NCBI GenBank assembly: GCA_022823725.1
Contig: JAJEHL010000008.1
Location: forward strand, 41,663 to 105,662
DNA length: 64,000 bases
From: Candidatus Latescibacterota bacterium
Lineage (GTDB): Bacteria; Latescibacterota; UBA2968
Direction of reading: 5' to 3'
Within the stretch, counting starts at the first letter, position 1. The number at the start of each line of letters is the position of its first letter. The translations under genes and the position numbers were made by a program. The notes under the pieces were generated by a model. It did not search any database, had not been told where the DNA came from, and saw only the letters and a list, made by a program, of their open reading frames with translations. This document shows, one piece after another, positions 55,328 to 63,813 of the stretch.

Positions 55328-56020
55328 TTGCGTTTGTGTTTTGATCCTGTTATGTGTCCAAAAGCCGTGTTGCCCGCTGCCTTGAATATTGCAAAGGCAG
55401 CGGGTTTTGATGCTATGGTGTTGCATTGTGCGTTTACGGCGAGTTCGCCTTTTCATCCCGATGCTTCTGTGAGGATGATTCGCGATTATTTCGATGATGC
55501 GGATGTGGCGTTGATGGGGTTACATGTGCGCGATTTGACGGGGGTGAGCAGAAGGGGTGCATTGGACATAGGTTTTAATTTGCGGCAGGTCGAGTGGGAT
55601 ATTCATCTGGCGCGTGCTCTGCGCTTGCGGTGTGCGAGTTTTCTCAGTGGTGCGCGTTCCCGCGAGGCCCGTGAGGCTCTGGTGAACGGTGTGCATGCGT
55701 TGCTTGAAAGTATTTCCGATGTGACGCTGAATATAGGGAATGGGGTGGATACGTGTTTGGAGAGTGCGGCGGATTTTGACGCTTTGATGCCCGAGTTGCC
55801 CGAGCGCGCGCATGTCTGGCTCAATGCAATGGATGTTGATCATGCTGTTGAGATTGTGGATAAGTATGTGGAGCGCATGGGTATGGTGACGATTGGGGAG
55901 GATGATGTGGATGTGGTCCGCGCGCTCAAGGCGAATGGTTATGATGGTCCTGTGGTGCTCAATGCCGCGGGTGGTTCTGCGGCGGATCTGCGGGTGAGGG
56001 TAGAAGAGGTTTTAACATGA
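55328..56020 (+). CDS. Xylose-isomerase-like TIM barrel, probably degenerate
   Basis: 230 residues resembling the sugar phosphate isomerase/epimerase (AP endonuclease 2) fold: IAKAAGFDAMVLH, GLHVRDLTG, and the C-terminal IGEDDVDVVRALKANGYDGP. The expected metal ligands look replaced: NIGNG where LEN is usual, LNAMDVDHA for the Asp-His strand, and VVLNAAG where the last Glu should be. It may be a pseudoenzyme or bind sugar without metal. TTG 55328 has AAAGGAGG six bases upstream; the annotated start is in the spacer. It precedes the unusual sulfatase 7. Confidence 0.72.
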   Translation: MRLCFDPVMCPKAVLPAALNIAKAAGFDAMVLHCAFTASSPFHPDASVRMIRDYFDDADVALMGLHVRDLTGVSRRGALDIGFNLRQVEWDIHLARALRLRCASFLSGARSREAREALVNGVHALLESISDVTLNIGNGVDTCLESAADFDALMPELPERAHVWLNAMDVDHAVEIVDKYVERMGMVTIGEDDVDVVRALKANGYDGPVVLNAAGGSAADLRVRVEEVLT

Positions 56021-56030
56021 GGAGTTTTTT

Positions 56031-57488
56031 ATGAATGTTATTCTTATTGTGCTGGATACCTGGCGTCGAGATCACGTGGGGTGTTATGACAATTCCCGGA
56101 TTCATACGCCGAATATAGATCGTTTTGCCGAGCGGGGAGCGGTTTTCGAGAATGCGTATTTGGCTTCGTATCCCACGCTGCCGTGTCGCCGAGATATTGC
56201 GACGGGGCGATACGAGTTTCCGTGGCGGGGGTGGGGCGGTATAGAGCCTGATGATGTGACGCTGGGTGGGACGGTGCATGAGGCGGGTAAGGTGTCCTAT
56301 TTTTTTACGGATGTGTATCACCACTGGACGAGCAATCCGGGCAGTGGGTACTGGCGTCCGTTTTCAGGGTTTGATTTTGTGCGCGGGCAGGAGCGGGACC
56401 GGTATGTGACGGATTCGGATATTGTTTTTGAGAACCGGACGCTGGATTATCCACCGCATAACAGGCCCGAGCAACCGCATTTTCGCAATGCACAATATCT
56501 CCGCAAAGAGGAACGCGACTGGTTTTCTCCGCAGTTGTTTTCACGGGCGGCGCGGTGGCTTCAGCACAATGCGGATCGGGAATTTTTTTTGATGATCGAT
56601 TCTTTTGATCCGCACGAGCCATGGGATCCGCCACGCCACTATGTGAAGTTGTACGATGATTCGGAGGACGATGTGATGGAGTATCCGGTCGCGCCGTACG
56701 ATTGGGTGGATGGCAATTTGACGGAGGCGGAGTTGAAGCGGGTGCAGGCGATTTATGCGGGTGAGGTGACGATGGTGGATCGCTGGGTGGGGCATTTTCT
56801 CGATCAGGTTGAGAATATGGGGTTGATGGATGATACGATGATTATTCTCGCGTCGGATCACGGGACGCACAATGGCGATCACGGGCGTACGGGGAAGAAC
56901 TGGGTGCTCTGGAATGAGATTACGCGGATTCCGATGATTGTCTGGCATCCCGAGTTTGGTCACGGTTCGCGCCCCGTGCAGTTTGTGCAGCCGGTTGATT
57001 ATTTTCCGACTGTGGTGGAGGCGATGGGGTTGGCGGTGCCCGAGGGAGTGAATTTGCACGGGCAGAGTTTGATTCCGTTTCTGCGGGATGAAGATGCGCC
57101 CGGAAGAGATGCGATTTTGTACGGTCAGTTTTCTGGGACGTGCAATATTACCGATGGGGAGTATGTGCTGTTGCAGGGGGTGGATGAGTCCAATCCTCCG
57201 GTGTATGCTTATTCGAGTATTATTGCGAATCGGAATCAGTTTGATTGGGGCGCCGATGTGCTTCGGAGCAAGCAGACGCCTGCGCGACATCCCGAGAAGC
57301 ACAAGACGCGGTTGTACCACATGCCTTCGGATCCCAATCAGGAGAATGATCTCGCCGATGGTGAATCAGATGCGCTGGTCCGTATGCAGAGTTTGATGGT
57401 TGAGAAATTGCGCGCTATTGATGCGCCGCCAGAGTTGCTGGTGCGATTGGGTCTGAAAAAGGAGGGGCTATGGGACCGAATATTTTAA
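56031..57488 (+). CDS. Sulfatase-superfamily protein 7 lacking the formylglycine Cys
   Basis: 485 residues with the sulfatase fold: VILIVLDTWRRDHVGCYD, FDPHEPWDPP, and the metal site LASDHGTHNGDHGRTGK. The catalytic loop reads YPTLPCRRDIATG. Aligned with CxPxRxxxxTG, the nucleophile position is Thr, so formylglycine cannot form there. The superfamily includes alkaline-phosphatase-like enzymes with Ser/Thr nucleophiles, so a phosphoester or phosphonate substrate is possible. The Cys two residues before Arg is an alternative nucleophile. Cytosolic; overlaps sulfatase 8 by 19 bases. Confidence 0.87.
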   Translation: MNVILIVLDTWRRDHVGCYDNSRIHTPNIDRFAERGAVFENAYLASYPTLPCRRDIATGRYEFPWRGWGGIEPDDVTLGGTVHEAGKVSYFFTDVYHHWTSNPGSGYWRPFSGFDFVRGQERDRYVTDSDIVFENRTLDYPPHNRPEQPHFRNAQYLRKEERDWFSPQLFSRAARWLQHNADREFFLMIDSFDPHEPWDPPRHYVKLYDDSEDDVMEYPVAPYDWVDGNLTEAELKRVQAIYAGEVTMVDRWVGHFLDQVENMGLMDDTMIILASDHGTHNGDHGRTGKNWVLWNEITRIPMIVWHPEFGHGSRPVQFVQPVDYFPTVVEAMGLAVPEGVNLHGQSLIPFLRDEDAPGRDAILYGQFSGTCNITDGEYVLLQGVDESNPPVYAYSSIIANRNQFDWGADVLRSKQTPARHPEKHKTRLYHMPSDPNQENDLADGESDALVRMQSLMVEKLRAIDAPPELLVRLGLKKEGLWDRIF

Positions 57489-58813
57489 TTATGATTGCAG
57501 ATGATGCGACGTATCTCGATTTGTCGCTGTACGGTGGGCAGAATGTAGATACGCCCAATATTGACGGGTTGGCGCGAGATGGTCTGGTTTTTAATCGGGC
57601 GTATTTGCCTATGGCGATGTGCAATCCGTGTCGTACGGCGCTTTATACGGGGTTGTACCCGGCGCGCAATGGGTCGTGCTGGAATCATTCTGCTGCGCGT
57701 CCAGGGACGCGGAGTCTTCCGCATTTTCTGGGGGATATGGGGTATCGCGTGGGGCTGTGTGGCAAGAAGCACGTGGGTCCCAATAAGAGTTTTCCTTTTG
57801 AATATGTGCCGGGTATTGAGGGGGGATGTACGCATCCCGATCCCGAGTTTGGCGTTGAGGGGATTCGCGCGTTTGTAGAACGAGATCGGGATACGCCTTT
57901 TTGTCTTGTGACCGGGCTTTTTGAGCCGCACGCGCCGTGGACGCTGGGCAATCCCGAGCATTTTGATTTGGATGCGTTGAAGTTGCCGCCGTATCTGGCG
58001 GATACGGAGGAGACGCGGAGTGATTATGCCAAATATTTGGCGGAGATCGAGGTGCTGGATCAGGAGGTGGGTGAGATTCTGGCGGTGCTGGATGAGACCG
58101 GGCAGGCGGATAATACGCTGGTGATTTTTACGTCTGAGCAGGGGGCACAGTTTCCCGGGTGCAAGTGGACGAATTGGAATACGGGTGTTCATACGGGTTT
58201 TATTGTGCGCTGGCCCGGCGTGGTGGAGCCGGGACATACCGATGCGGTTATTCAGTATGAGGATGTTGCGCCTACGCTGATTGAGGCTGCGGGCGGTGAT
58301 TCCGATGCGATTGATTTTGATGGGTCGAGTTTTATGTCTGTGCTTTTGGGCGAGGCAGAGGATCATCGGGCGTTCGCGTATTTTATGCATAATAATATTC
58401 CCGAGGGTCCGCCCTATCCGATCCGCGCGGTGACGGATGGTACGTATCACTATATTCGCAATTTGACGCCCGAGGCGATCTATATTGAGAAGCATCTGAT
58501 GGGGCAGTTTCGATGGCACCAGTACTGGCCGACGTGGGTTTTTGATACGACGTTTAATGAGCATACGCGGTTTTTGGTGGATCGATACATGCGCCGCCCC
58601 CCCGAGCAGTTGTATCGCATGGATGAGGATCCCTGTGAGTTGAATAATCTGGCCGATGATCCCGCACACGCAGAGGCGAAGAAACGCCTGTCTGCCGAAC
58701 TCGATTGCTGGATGAAACAACAGGGCGACCCTGGCGCGGAGATCGATACAGAAGACCAATGGCAAGCAGCGAAGCAAGGGAGACACTTTGAGAGGCAACT
58801 ATTGAGTAGCTGA
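57470..58813 (+). CDS. Sulfatase 8
   Basis: 447 residues. PNILIMIADDATYLDLSLYG, formylglycine motif CNPCRTALYTG, GKKHVGPNK and FTSEQGAQFPGCKW: similar to the N-sulfoglucosamine sulfohydrolase (heparan N-sulfatase) group. AAAGGAGG precedes the ATG inside the previous gene. It is the last gene of the island. The annotated minus-strand 437-residue ORF over the same bases is a shadow. Confidence 0.92.
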   Translation: MGPNILIMIADDATYLDLSLYGGQNVDTPNIDGLARDGLVFNRAYLPMAMCNPCRTALYTGLYPARNGSCWNHSAARPGTRSLPHFLGDMGYRVGLCGKKHVGPNKSFPFEYVPGIEGGCTHPDPEFGVEGIRAFVERDRDTPFCLVTGLFEPHAPWTLGNPEHFDLDALKLPPYLADTEETRSDYAKYLAEIEVLDQEVGEILAVLDETGQADNTLVIFTSEQGAQFPGCKWTNWNTGVHTGFIVRWPGVVEPGHTDAVIQYEDVAPTLIEAAGGDSDAIDFDGSSFMSVLLGEAEDHRAFAYFMHNNIPEGPPYPIRAVTDGTYHYIRNLTPEAIYIEKHLMGQFRWHQYWPTWVFDTTFNEHTRFLVDRYMRRPPEQLYRMDEDPCELNNLADDPAHAEAKKRLSAELDCWMKQQGDPGAEIDTEDQWQAAKQGRHFERQLLSS

Positions 58814-58918
58814 TATTGGTATGCGGGAATTTGGCACTGATGCTGTATATTATTGGGGTGTGGAGCTAACCGAAGTTTCGCGTTGTCGAAATGCAAGATT
58901 TTGGAGAGAGGATTGATC

Positions 58919-60424
58919 ATGAGCAGTCAGGATTCGCTTTTTACCGATAGCTGGCTCCCGCCGCAATTGGTCGCTGACTTGCGTGATCTGAACCCGTGGT
59001 GGGAGGGCGATCTCATGCCGCCACAACCGCGGACGCGCCGACATCTGGTCGCGCAGATACGTCGCCGTCTGGATGCAGAGATAGCTCCGATTATCGTGGT
59101 GCGAGGCCCGCGTCAGGTAGGAAAGACGACGGCACAGTTTCAAATTATTGCGGATTTGCTCGACGAAGGCGTGCCCCCCACAAGCATCCTTCGCGTGCAG
59201 TTTGAGGAATTGGCATCGTTGCAAAGGGTAGAGGATCCGATTCTCGCCATTTCCCGCTGGTTTGAACGAAAGATAACAGGGGCGCGTTTCAATGCGTTAG
59301 CGCGAGATGGGCAGAAGGCATATCTCTTTTTTGATGAGATTCAGAATCTGGATGGCTGGCATGCACAACTCAAGTTTCTCGTAGATCATGCTTCAGTGAA
59401 AGTTGTCGTTACTGGAAGTTCGGCACTGAGGATTGAAAGAGGCCGGGATAGTCTGGCAGGACGCATTAATACCATTGAGGCGGGGGTGCTTTCGCTTACC
59501 GAAATCGGTGCGTTGCGCGAGTTGGATACGCCGAAGCCATTCCTGCAGGACAACGGCCTGCGTTTTCTGATTGACAAGAATTTCTGGCGGGAACTGCGTG
59601 CTCATGGTGAGGATAACACGGGATTTCGAAATGAGGCGTTTCGGCATTTTTCAGAGCGCGGAGGCTATCCCATCGTCCACAAACAAAAGGATGTCGAATG
59701 GGCTGTGCTTGCAGATCAGTTGAACGAAACCGTGATCCAGCGCGTGATCCAACACGATCTTCGGGTTGGTGATCGCGGGCGAAAGAGAGATCCTCAACTG
59801 CTTGAAGAACTTTTTCGACTGGCTTGTCGCTACGCTGGGCAGACGCCGACGGTTTCAATGCTTGCGGACGAGGCGCGCCTGTCGCTCGGCGCAAATATCG
59901 GTAGCCAGCGCGTGACACACTATTTGAGATTTCTCGGCGAGACCCTTCTGCTTCGATTAATTCCTCCGCTTGAAATACGGCTTAAAAGAAAGCGAGGGAG
60001 TTCCAAACTTTGTCTGGTTGATCACGGCTTGCGAGCCAGTTGGCTTCAAGAGCAGATTCCATTGACGTCGGAAGCCCTATCAGAGCGTCCCGAACTCACC
60101 ACATTAGCCGGGCATCTCGCCGAGAGTATTTTCGGCGCAACTGCCTCGACGATTCACGGATTGGACATCGCCCATTTTCCCGAACGAGGTATAGACCGTG
60201 AAGTGGATTTCATTTTGACTGTCGGTGCTCAACGCGTGCCGGTAGAAATCAAATATCAACGCAGGATAGATCCCTTACGGGATACGCTGGGCATTCGGTC
60301 ATTTCTGGAAAAATCAGTGAACAATGCCGCTTTTGGCCTGCTGATAACACAGGACGATTCCGAAGAAGTTGACGATCCCCGAATTGTTAGCATGCCCCTG
60401 TCAACCTTCATGCTTCTCAGATGA
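58919..60424 (+). CDS. AAA_14/DUF4143 ATPase
   Basis: 501 residues. Walker A VVRGPRQVGKTTAQ near residue 65, Walker B AYLFFDEIQNLDGW, VVVTGSSAL and the C-terminal DUF4143 nuclease-like half (VDFILTVGAQRVPVEIKYQ contains the D-ExK pattern of restriction-type nucleases). Such proteins are common and poorly understood; some occur in defence or mobile regions. ATG 58919 has GAGAGGA upstream. It stands alone just outside the sulfatase island. Confidence 0.85.
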   Translation: MSSQDSLFTDSWLPPQLVADLRDLNPWWEGDLMPPQPRTRRHLVAQIRRRLDAEIAPIIVVRGPRQVGKTTAQFQIIADLLDEGVPPTSILRVQFEELASLQRVEDPILAISRWFERKITGARFNALARDGQKAYLFFDEIQNLDGWHAQLKFLVDHASVKVVVTGSSALRIERGRDSLAGRINTIEAGVLSLTEIGALRELDTPKPFLQDNGLRFLIDKNFWRELRAHGEDNTGFRNEAFRHFSERGGYPIVHKQKDVEWAVLADQLNETVIQRVIQHDLRVGDRGRKRDPQLLEELFRLACRYAGQTPTVSMLADEARLSLGANIGSQRVTHYLRFLGETLLLRLIPPLEIRLKRKRGSSKLCLVDHGLRASWLQEQIPLTSEALSERPELTTLAGHLAESIFGATASTIHGLDIAHFPERGIDREVDFILTVGAQRVPVEIKYQRRIDPLRDTLGIRSFLEKSVNNAAFGLLITQDDSEEVDDPRIVSMPLSTFMLLR

Positions 60425-60470
60425 TGGGATGTGTCTGTATCTGTTATTGAGATACTATACAGGATTGCAA

Positions 60471-60507
60471 TCGTCATTGCGGCATGGTTTTAGCCGCAAT
60501 CCAGAAG
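60471..60507. repeat. Dispersed hairpin repeat, copy 3
   Basis: TCGTCATTGCGGCATGGTTT then TAGCCGCAATCCAGAAG. The TTGCGGC/GCCGCAA arms keep pairing through a compensating C-to-T and G-to-A change relative to the other copies. Confidence 0.75.
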
Positions 60508-60512
60508 ATTTG

Positions 60513-60578
60513 GTTGTCATCGCGGCATGATTCCCTGCTCAATACGATGCAGGGACATGGCCGAGCCGCGATCCAGTC
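60513..60578. repeat. Dispersed hairpin repeat, copy 4 (with nested hairpin)
   Basis: TCGCGGC and GCCGCGA arms flank a longer interior that has its own perfect hairpin, TCCCTGC...GCAGGGA. Confidence 0.75.
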
Positions 60579-60606
60579 TATTTTTTAAGGAAGAAATTCT
60601 CTACCC

Positions 60607-60635
60607 TTGACAATGGTATATTTGTTCGTTATAAC
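60607..60635 (+). promoter_or_regulatory. Promoter of the 2TM gene
   Basis: TTGACA (60607-60612), 17 bases, TATAAC (60630-60635), about 55 bases before the 2TM protein start. One of the best sigma-70 matches in the window. Confidence 0.6.
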
Positions 60636-60695
60636 TTACAATTGATACCTCATTGAACAGCCCTTTAGTACACCGCTTGCAAAGAGGTGGATAAA

Positions 60696-61199
60696 ATGGT
60701 TTCCGATCAAGTTAGAAACGAAGTTTGGCTACGTCTATTGGATATTGCGCGACTTGTCCGATACTACGCAGTGCTTTCGGATCGTTATCGTCGCAATTAT
60801 ACCATTATCCGTTTTTTGCTTTATGCTGCCGCAGCAAGTGGTATCGCCGCATTCTTAGATGTGCTTCCGCCAATCGCGCAACTCATATCGGGCGGGGTGA
60901 TTGCCCTTATTATTACCTGGGATTTTGTCTCTGATTACGGGAGAAAAGCCGCGGTTTTACATGCAATTAGTCTTCAATGTGGTGAATTGGAAAATGAATG
61001 GCAAGAATTATGGATGGATGTCGATAATGGGACGATGACAAATGAAGAGGTTATAGACAGAAATAGACAATTGATTCAGAGAATGACAAGCGTGACTGGT
61101 GGCGTGGGCTATGCTGATATTCCAGAAGATCAAAAGTTGAATGAGAAATGTGCTGCTCAGGCATATCAAGTTGCAGAGGACCGATATGCAGCAGTATGA
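60696..61199 (+). CDS. 2TM membrane protein, SLATT-like
   Basis: 167 residues. A basic N-terminal helix (RLVRYYAVLSDRYRRNYTI), then two adjacent membrane spans at about 40-57 and 62-80 (FLLYAAAASGIAAFLDV and LISGGVIALIITWDFV), then a soluble helical tail of ~85 residues. This layout resembles SLATT-type two-helix proteins proposed as membrane effectors in bacterial conflict systems. The match is structural, not sequence-proven. ATG 60696 has AGAGG upstream. Its own promoter precedes it, and a proline-rich small ORF overlaps its 3' end. Confidence 0.7.
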   Translation: MVSDQVRNEVWLRLLDIARLVRYYAVLSDRYRRNYTIIRFLLYAAAASGIAAFLDVLPPIAQLISGGVIALIITWDFVSDYGRKAAVLHAISLQCGELENEWQELWMDVDNGTMTNEEVIDRNRQLIQRMTSVTGGVGYADIPEDQKLNEKCAAQAYQVAEDRYAAV

Positions 61200-61314
61200 A
61201 AAAAAGATTTTTAATTCCAGACCAGCACGCCCTCCAAGACCAAAACCACCGCCACCACCTCCAAGACCAAAACCACAAAAGGAATCGTCTGAGAATAATA
61301 AACAAGAAAAATAG
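61186..61314 (+). CDS. Tiny proline-rich protein, 42 aa
   Basis: Not in the ORF track. It reads MQQYEKKIFNSRPARPPRPK, then PPPPPPRPKP and a charged end (SSENNKQEK). The ATG at 61186 overlaps the last codons of the 2TM gene in another frame and has AGAGGA five bases upstream. A polyproline stretch of this kind suggests binding to another protein, perhaps the cytosolic tail of the 2TM partner. A terminator follows at 61397, so the two probably form one transcript. Confidence 0.55.
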   Translation: MQQYEKKIFNSRPARPPRPKPPPPPPRPKPQKESSENNKQEK

Positions 61315-61396
61315 ATTATGAGGACAGTTTGAACGGCTACCGCAGACCCATTCGGCTCTGCGTAGAGCAAAGTATTACAATTGAGCGAAATCCTTC

Positions 61397-61426
61397 AAAG
61401 AGGACTTGTGGTTAAGTCCTCTTTTT
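61397..61426 (+). terminator. Rho-independent terminator after 2TM/Pro-rich pair
   Basis: AAGAGGACTT, loop GTGGTT, AAGTCCTCTT, then TTT. A perfect 10-bp stem. It separates the pair from the SIR2 gene. Confidence 0.88.
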
Positions 61427-61504
61427 AGTTGAAATAACCGAGGCTGGTCGGTTGATGTACGATAAATATCGTGTCTCCAAAGGCTATCCATATCGATCTT
61501 GCAA

Positions 61505-61551
61505 ATCGTCATCGCGGCATGGTGTTGAGCCGCGATCCAGAAGGTTTTGAA
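61505..61551. repeat. Dispersed hairpin repeat, copy 5
   Basis: CGTCATCGCGGCATGGTGTT then GAGCCGCGATCCAGAAGG, followed by TTTTGAAC as in copy 1. It lies in front of the SIR2 gene. Confidence 0.75.
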
Positions 61552-61606
61552 CTGCCACGATGTACTAATCAATTGAACAGTTTTAACAGAAAACAGCAGG
61601 TGAATA

Positions 61607-63508
61607 ATGTCTATTCCAGATCAAAGTCATATTAATCAGGTCCGCGATGCTCTCTGGCAACGTTCAAGTGGTGCGTCCGTTATGATTGGGAGCGGTTTTA
61701 GTAGAAACGCCCTGAAATGCCGACCGAATGCAGAAGATCCTCCGTCATGGCAGGAGGTAGCAAAAGCGGTATATGAGAAGCTATATCCACAAGCTGATAA
61801 TAGGGAGTACCCGACTTTAGCAGAGGCGTCAACAACGAGTGGCTTTTTGAGATTGGCCCAGGAGTATAAGGTCGCATTTGGGCGAAGTGACCTTCACCAG
61901 TTCATCAAACAAGTGGTCCGGGACGAGGATTTCGCGCCAGGAGATATGCATAAACGGCTTATGCGCCTCCCCTGGCGCGACGTCTTTACCACTAACTGGG
62001 ATACGCTCTTAGAGAAGACACGCTCTTTCGTGGCTGACCACGCCTATAGCGTCGTGCAAAACATGGATGAAATCCCGCTGGCTGCCCAACCGCGTATCGT
62101 TAAGTTACACGGTTCCTTGCCTGCACATTTTCCGCTCATCTTTACGGAGGAGGATTACCGTACCTATCCGACGAAATTTGCGCCGTTTGTGAACACGGTC
62201 CAACAAGCAATGATGGAAACCGCGTTTTGTCTAATAGGTTTCTCTGGTGATGATCCAAATTTCCTAGAATGGTCCGGATGGGTTCGCGACAATCTGGGAA
62301 CATCGGCTCCAAAGATATATCTGGCCGGATGGTTGGACTTGTCGTCACACCGTCGTCGTATGCTTGAAGATCGCAACGTTGTTCCTATTGATCTTGCTCA
62401 TCATCCAAGAGCGAGCGAGTGGCCGGAGCACTTGCGTCATCAATACGCAACGGAGTGGATCCTCCACACATTGAAACGAGGACAACCTTATGATGTTTCA
62501 GAGTGGCCAGAGCCATCAAGCCGACAACATTGGGCAGTGCCGGAAAAACTGCAACCTGTCGAAGAGGTTGTTTCCGATATACCTAAAGACGAACCACATG
62601 CGCCACCATTTAGTAGTGACTCGGAGAATTTACAAGACTCCGTAGTTCATATCCTAAATGTTTGGAATCACAATAGAAAAATATACCCAGGTTGGATAGT
62701 TGCGCCCGCAAGTGTGCTTCAATCCCTGCATTATCGCACTAAAGAATGGGAACCGCTAATATTACATGTGATTTCCAATTTTGAACCGATAGAACGGCTA
62801 AAGGCCATTCAAGAATTAATATGGCGACGAGAGATCATGTTGGACTCGGTCTATCCTGATCTCGAAGAATTATCCCAAAAGACCTTGGATGAAATAAATT
62901 GTCAAGACCGAAAAATTAATGGTGTTGACAATCCAAGTGTTGACTGGAAAGCGGTACGGGAGGCATGGCGTAATGTTGCGGTCGCATTGGTAACGATAGC
63001 ACGGCTTCGATTTGATCGCGAAGTGTTCGAAAAACGACTTAACGCATTAGAACCTTTCCGGCAAGACCATCCTGATATTGATCAGAGAATGCACCATGAA
63101 CAATGTCTTTGGGCGATTTATTCGCTTAATTTCGAGACATTGGAAAAATTGCTTGGAGCCTGGCAGACTGAAGGCTACGATCCCGCGTGGAAAATAAGAA
63201 AAGCCGCCTTGCTTATCGAAACGAATCGAAATGATGATGCATTTCAACTTATCAACCGTGCGCTTTCGACTATTCGTGAGAATCCCGGAGATGGTCGCAG
63301 TGTGGTTGGCCCTTCATGTGAAGGTTGGGCATTATGGCTTGCACTCCCATTTGAACGAGAATTTGGAGGGCCGAGTGAAAATCTAATTGATTCTCCTCCA
63401 GCCTTCGAGAGATGGCGGAAGTTGGCACGCTTGAAGTGTGACGCCTTTGCAGAGAAACTTTATTACGTTGAAAAAATAAAAGGCAACCGAGAAAAAAAAG
63501 GTCAATAA
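61607..63508 (+). CDS. SIR2-domain protein, defence-like
   Basis: 633 residues. The SIR2 NAD-binding pattern is clear in the first 300: SVMIGSGFSRNA (Gly-rich loop), DVFTTNWDTLLE, IVKLHGSLP and CLIGFSGDDPNFLEW. Anti-phage SIR2 proteins of this type destroy NAD+ after sensing infection. The C-terminal 330 residues are helical and unassigned, likely the sensor. It sits beside a 2TM protein and transposase remnants. The gene end is joined to an IS110-like fragment, but the protein does not look obviously truncated. ATG 61607 has only a weak ribosome-binding site. Confidence 0.85.
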   Translation: MSIPDQSHINQVRDALWQRSSGASVMIGSGFSRNALKCRPNAEDPPSWQEVAKAVYEKLYPQADNREYPTLAEASTTSGFLRLAQEYKVAFGRSDLHQFIKQVVRDEDFAPGDMHKRLMRLPWRDVFTTNWDTLLEKTRSFVADHAYSVVQNMDEIPLAAQPRIVKLHGSLPAHFPLIFTEEDYRTYPTKFAPFVNTVQQAMMETAFCLIGFSGDDPNFLEWSGWVRDNLGTSAPKIYLAGWLDLSSHRRRMLEDRNVVPIDLAHHPRASEWPEHLRHQYATEWILHTLKRGQPYDVSEWPEPSSRQHWAVPEKLQPVEEVVSDIPKDEPHAPPFSSDSENLQDSVVHILNVWNHNRKIYPGWIVAPASVLQSLHYRTKEWEPLILHVISNFEPIERLKAIQELIWRREIMLDSVYPDLEELSQKTLDEINCQDRKINGVDNPSVDWKAVREAWRNVAVALVTIARLRFDREVFEKRLNALEPFRQDHPDIDQRMHHEQCLWAIYSLNFETLEKLLGAWQTEGYDPAWKIRKAALLIETNRNDDAFQLINRALSTIRENPGDGRSVVGPSCEGWALWLALPFEREFGGPSENLIDSPPAFERWRKLARLKCDAFAEKLYYVEKIKGNREKKGQ

Positions 63509-63509
63509 C

Positions 63510-63800
63510 CGTGCTGCCAAAGCCTTTCGAATTGGCGCACAGTCCCTCGCGCATAGTTCAGGGCCTTTAGGCGGGTTCTACCGCAGGATGCGCGGCAAGA
63601 TCGGTCCAGCACAAGCTAACACAGCCGCCGCGCATAAAATGGCACGCATCTTCTATTGTCTGTGGAAATGCCCACAAGCCTATGATCCAACGGCGTTTGA
63701 AAACGCCGAGCAAGAGCACAAAGCGAGAACCTTTGCCTATCTACGAAAAAAGGCGCGAACTTTGGGCTTTGATCTGGTGCCACAGGCGACTGCGACATAA
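63510..63800 (+). pseudogene. IS110-type transposase C-terminal remnant
   Basis: About 96 codons in the frame of the 63588 ORF, open back to 63510 just after the SIR2 stop. They encode SLAHSSGPLGGFYRRMRGKI, then AAHKMARIFYCLWK and LRKKARTLGFDLVPQ, which resembles the C-terminal end of IS110-family transposases. The N-terminal DEDD part is missing. The remnant begins within two bases of the SIR2 stop, marking a rearrangement breakpoint. Confidence 0.65.
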
Positions 63801-63813
63801 ATTTCTCAAAAAA

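Noticed and set aside
57485-58798. 437-residue minus-strand ORF
   Set aside because: It mirrors sulfatase 8, which has all family motifs. The translation is rich in Arg/Ile/His/Pro, as expected for an antisense shadow.
50428-58813. Linking the sulfur-carrier cluster directly to sulfate released by sulfatases
   Set aside because: Sulfatases release sulfate, whereas TusA/DsrE handle persulfide. No sulfate-reduction genes are present to connect them.
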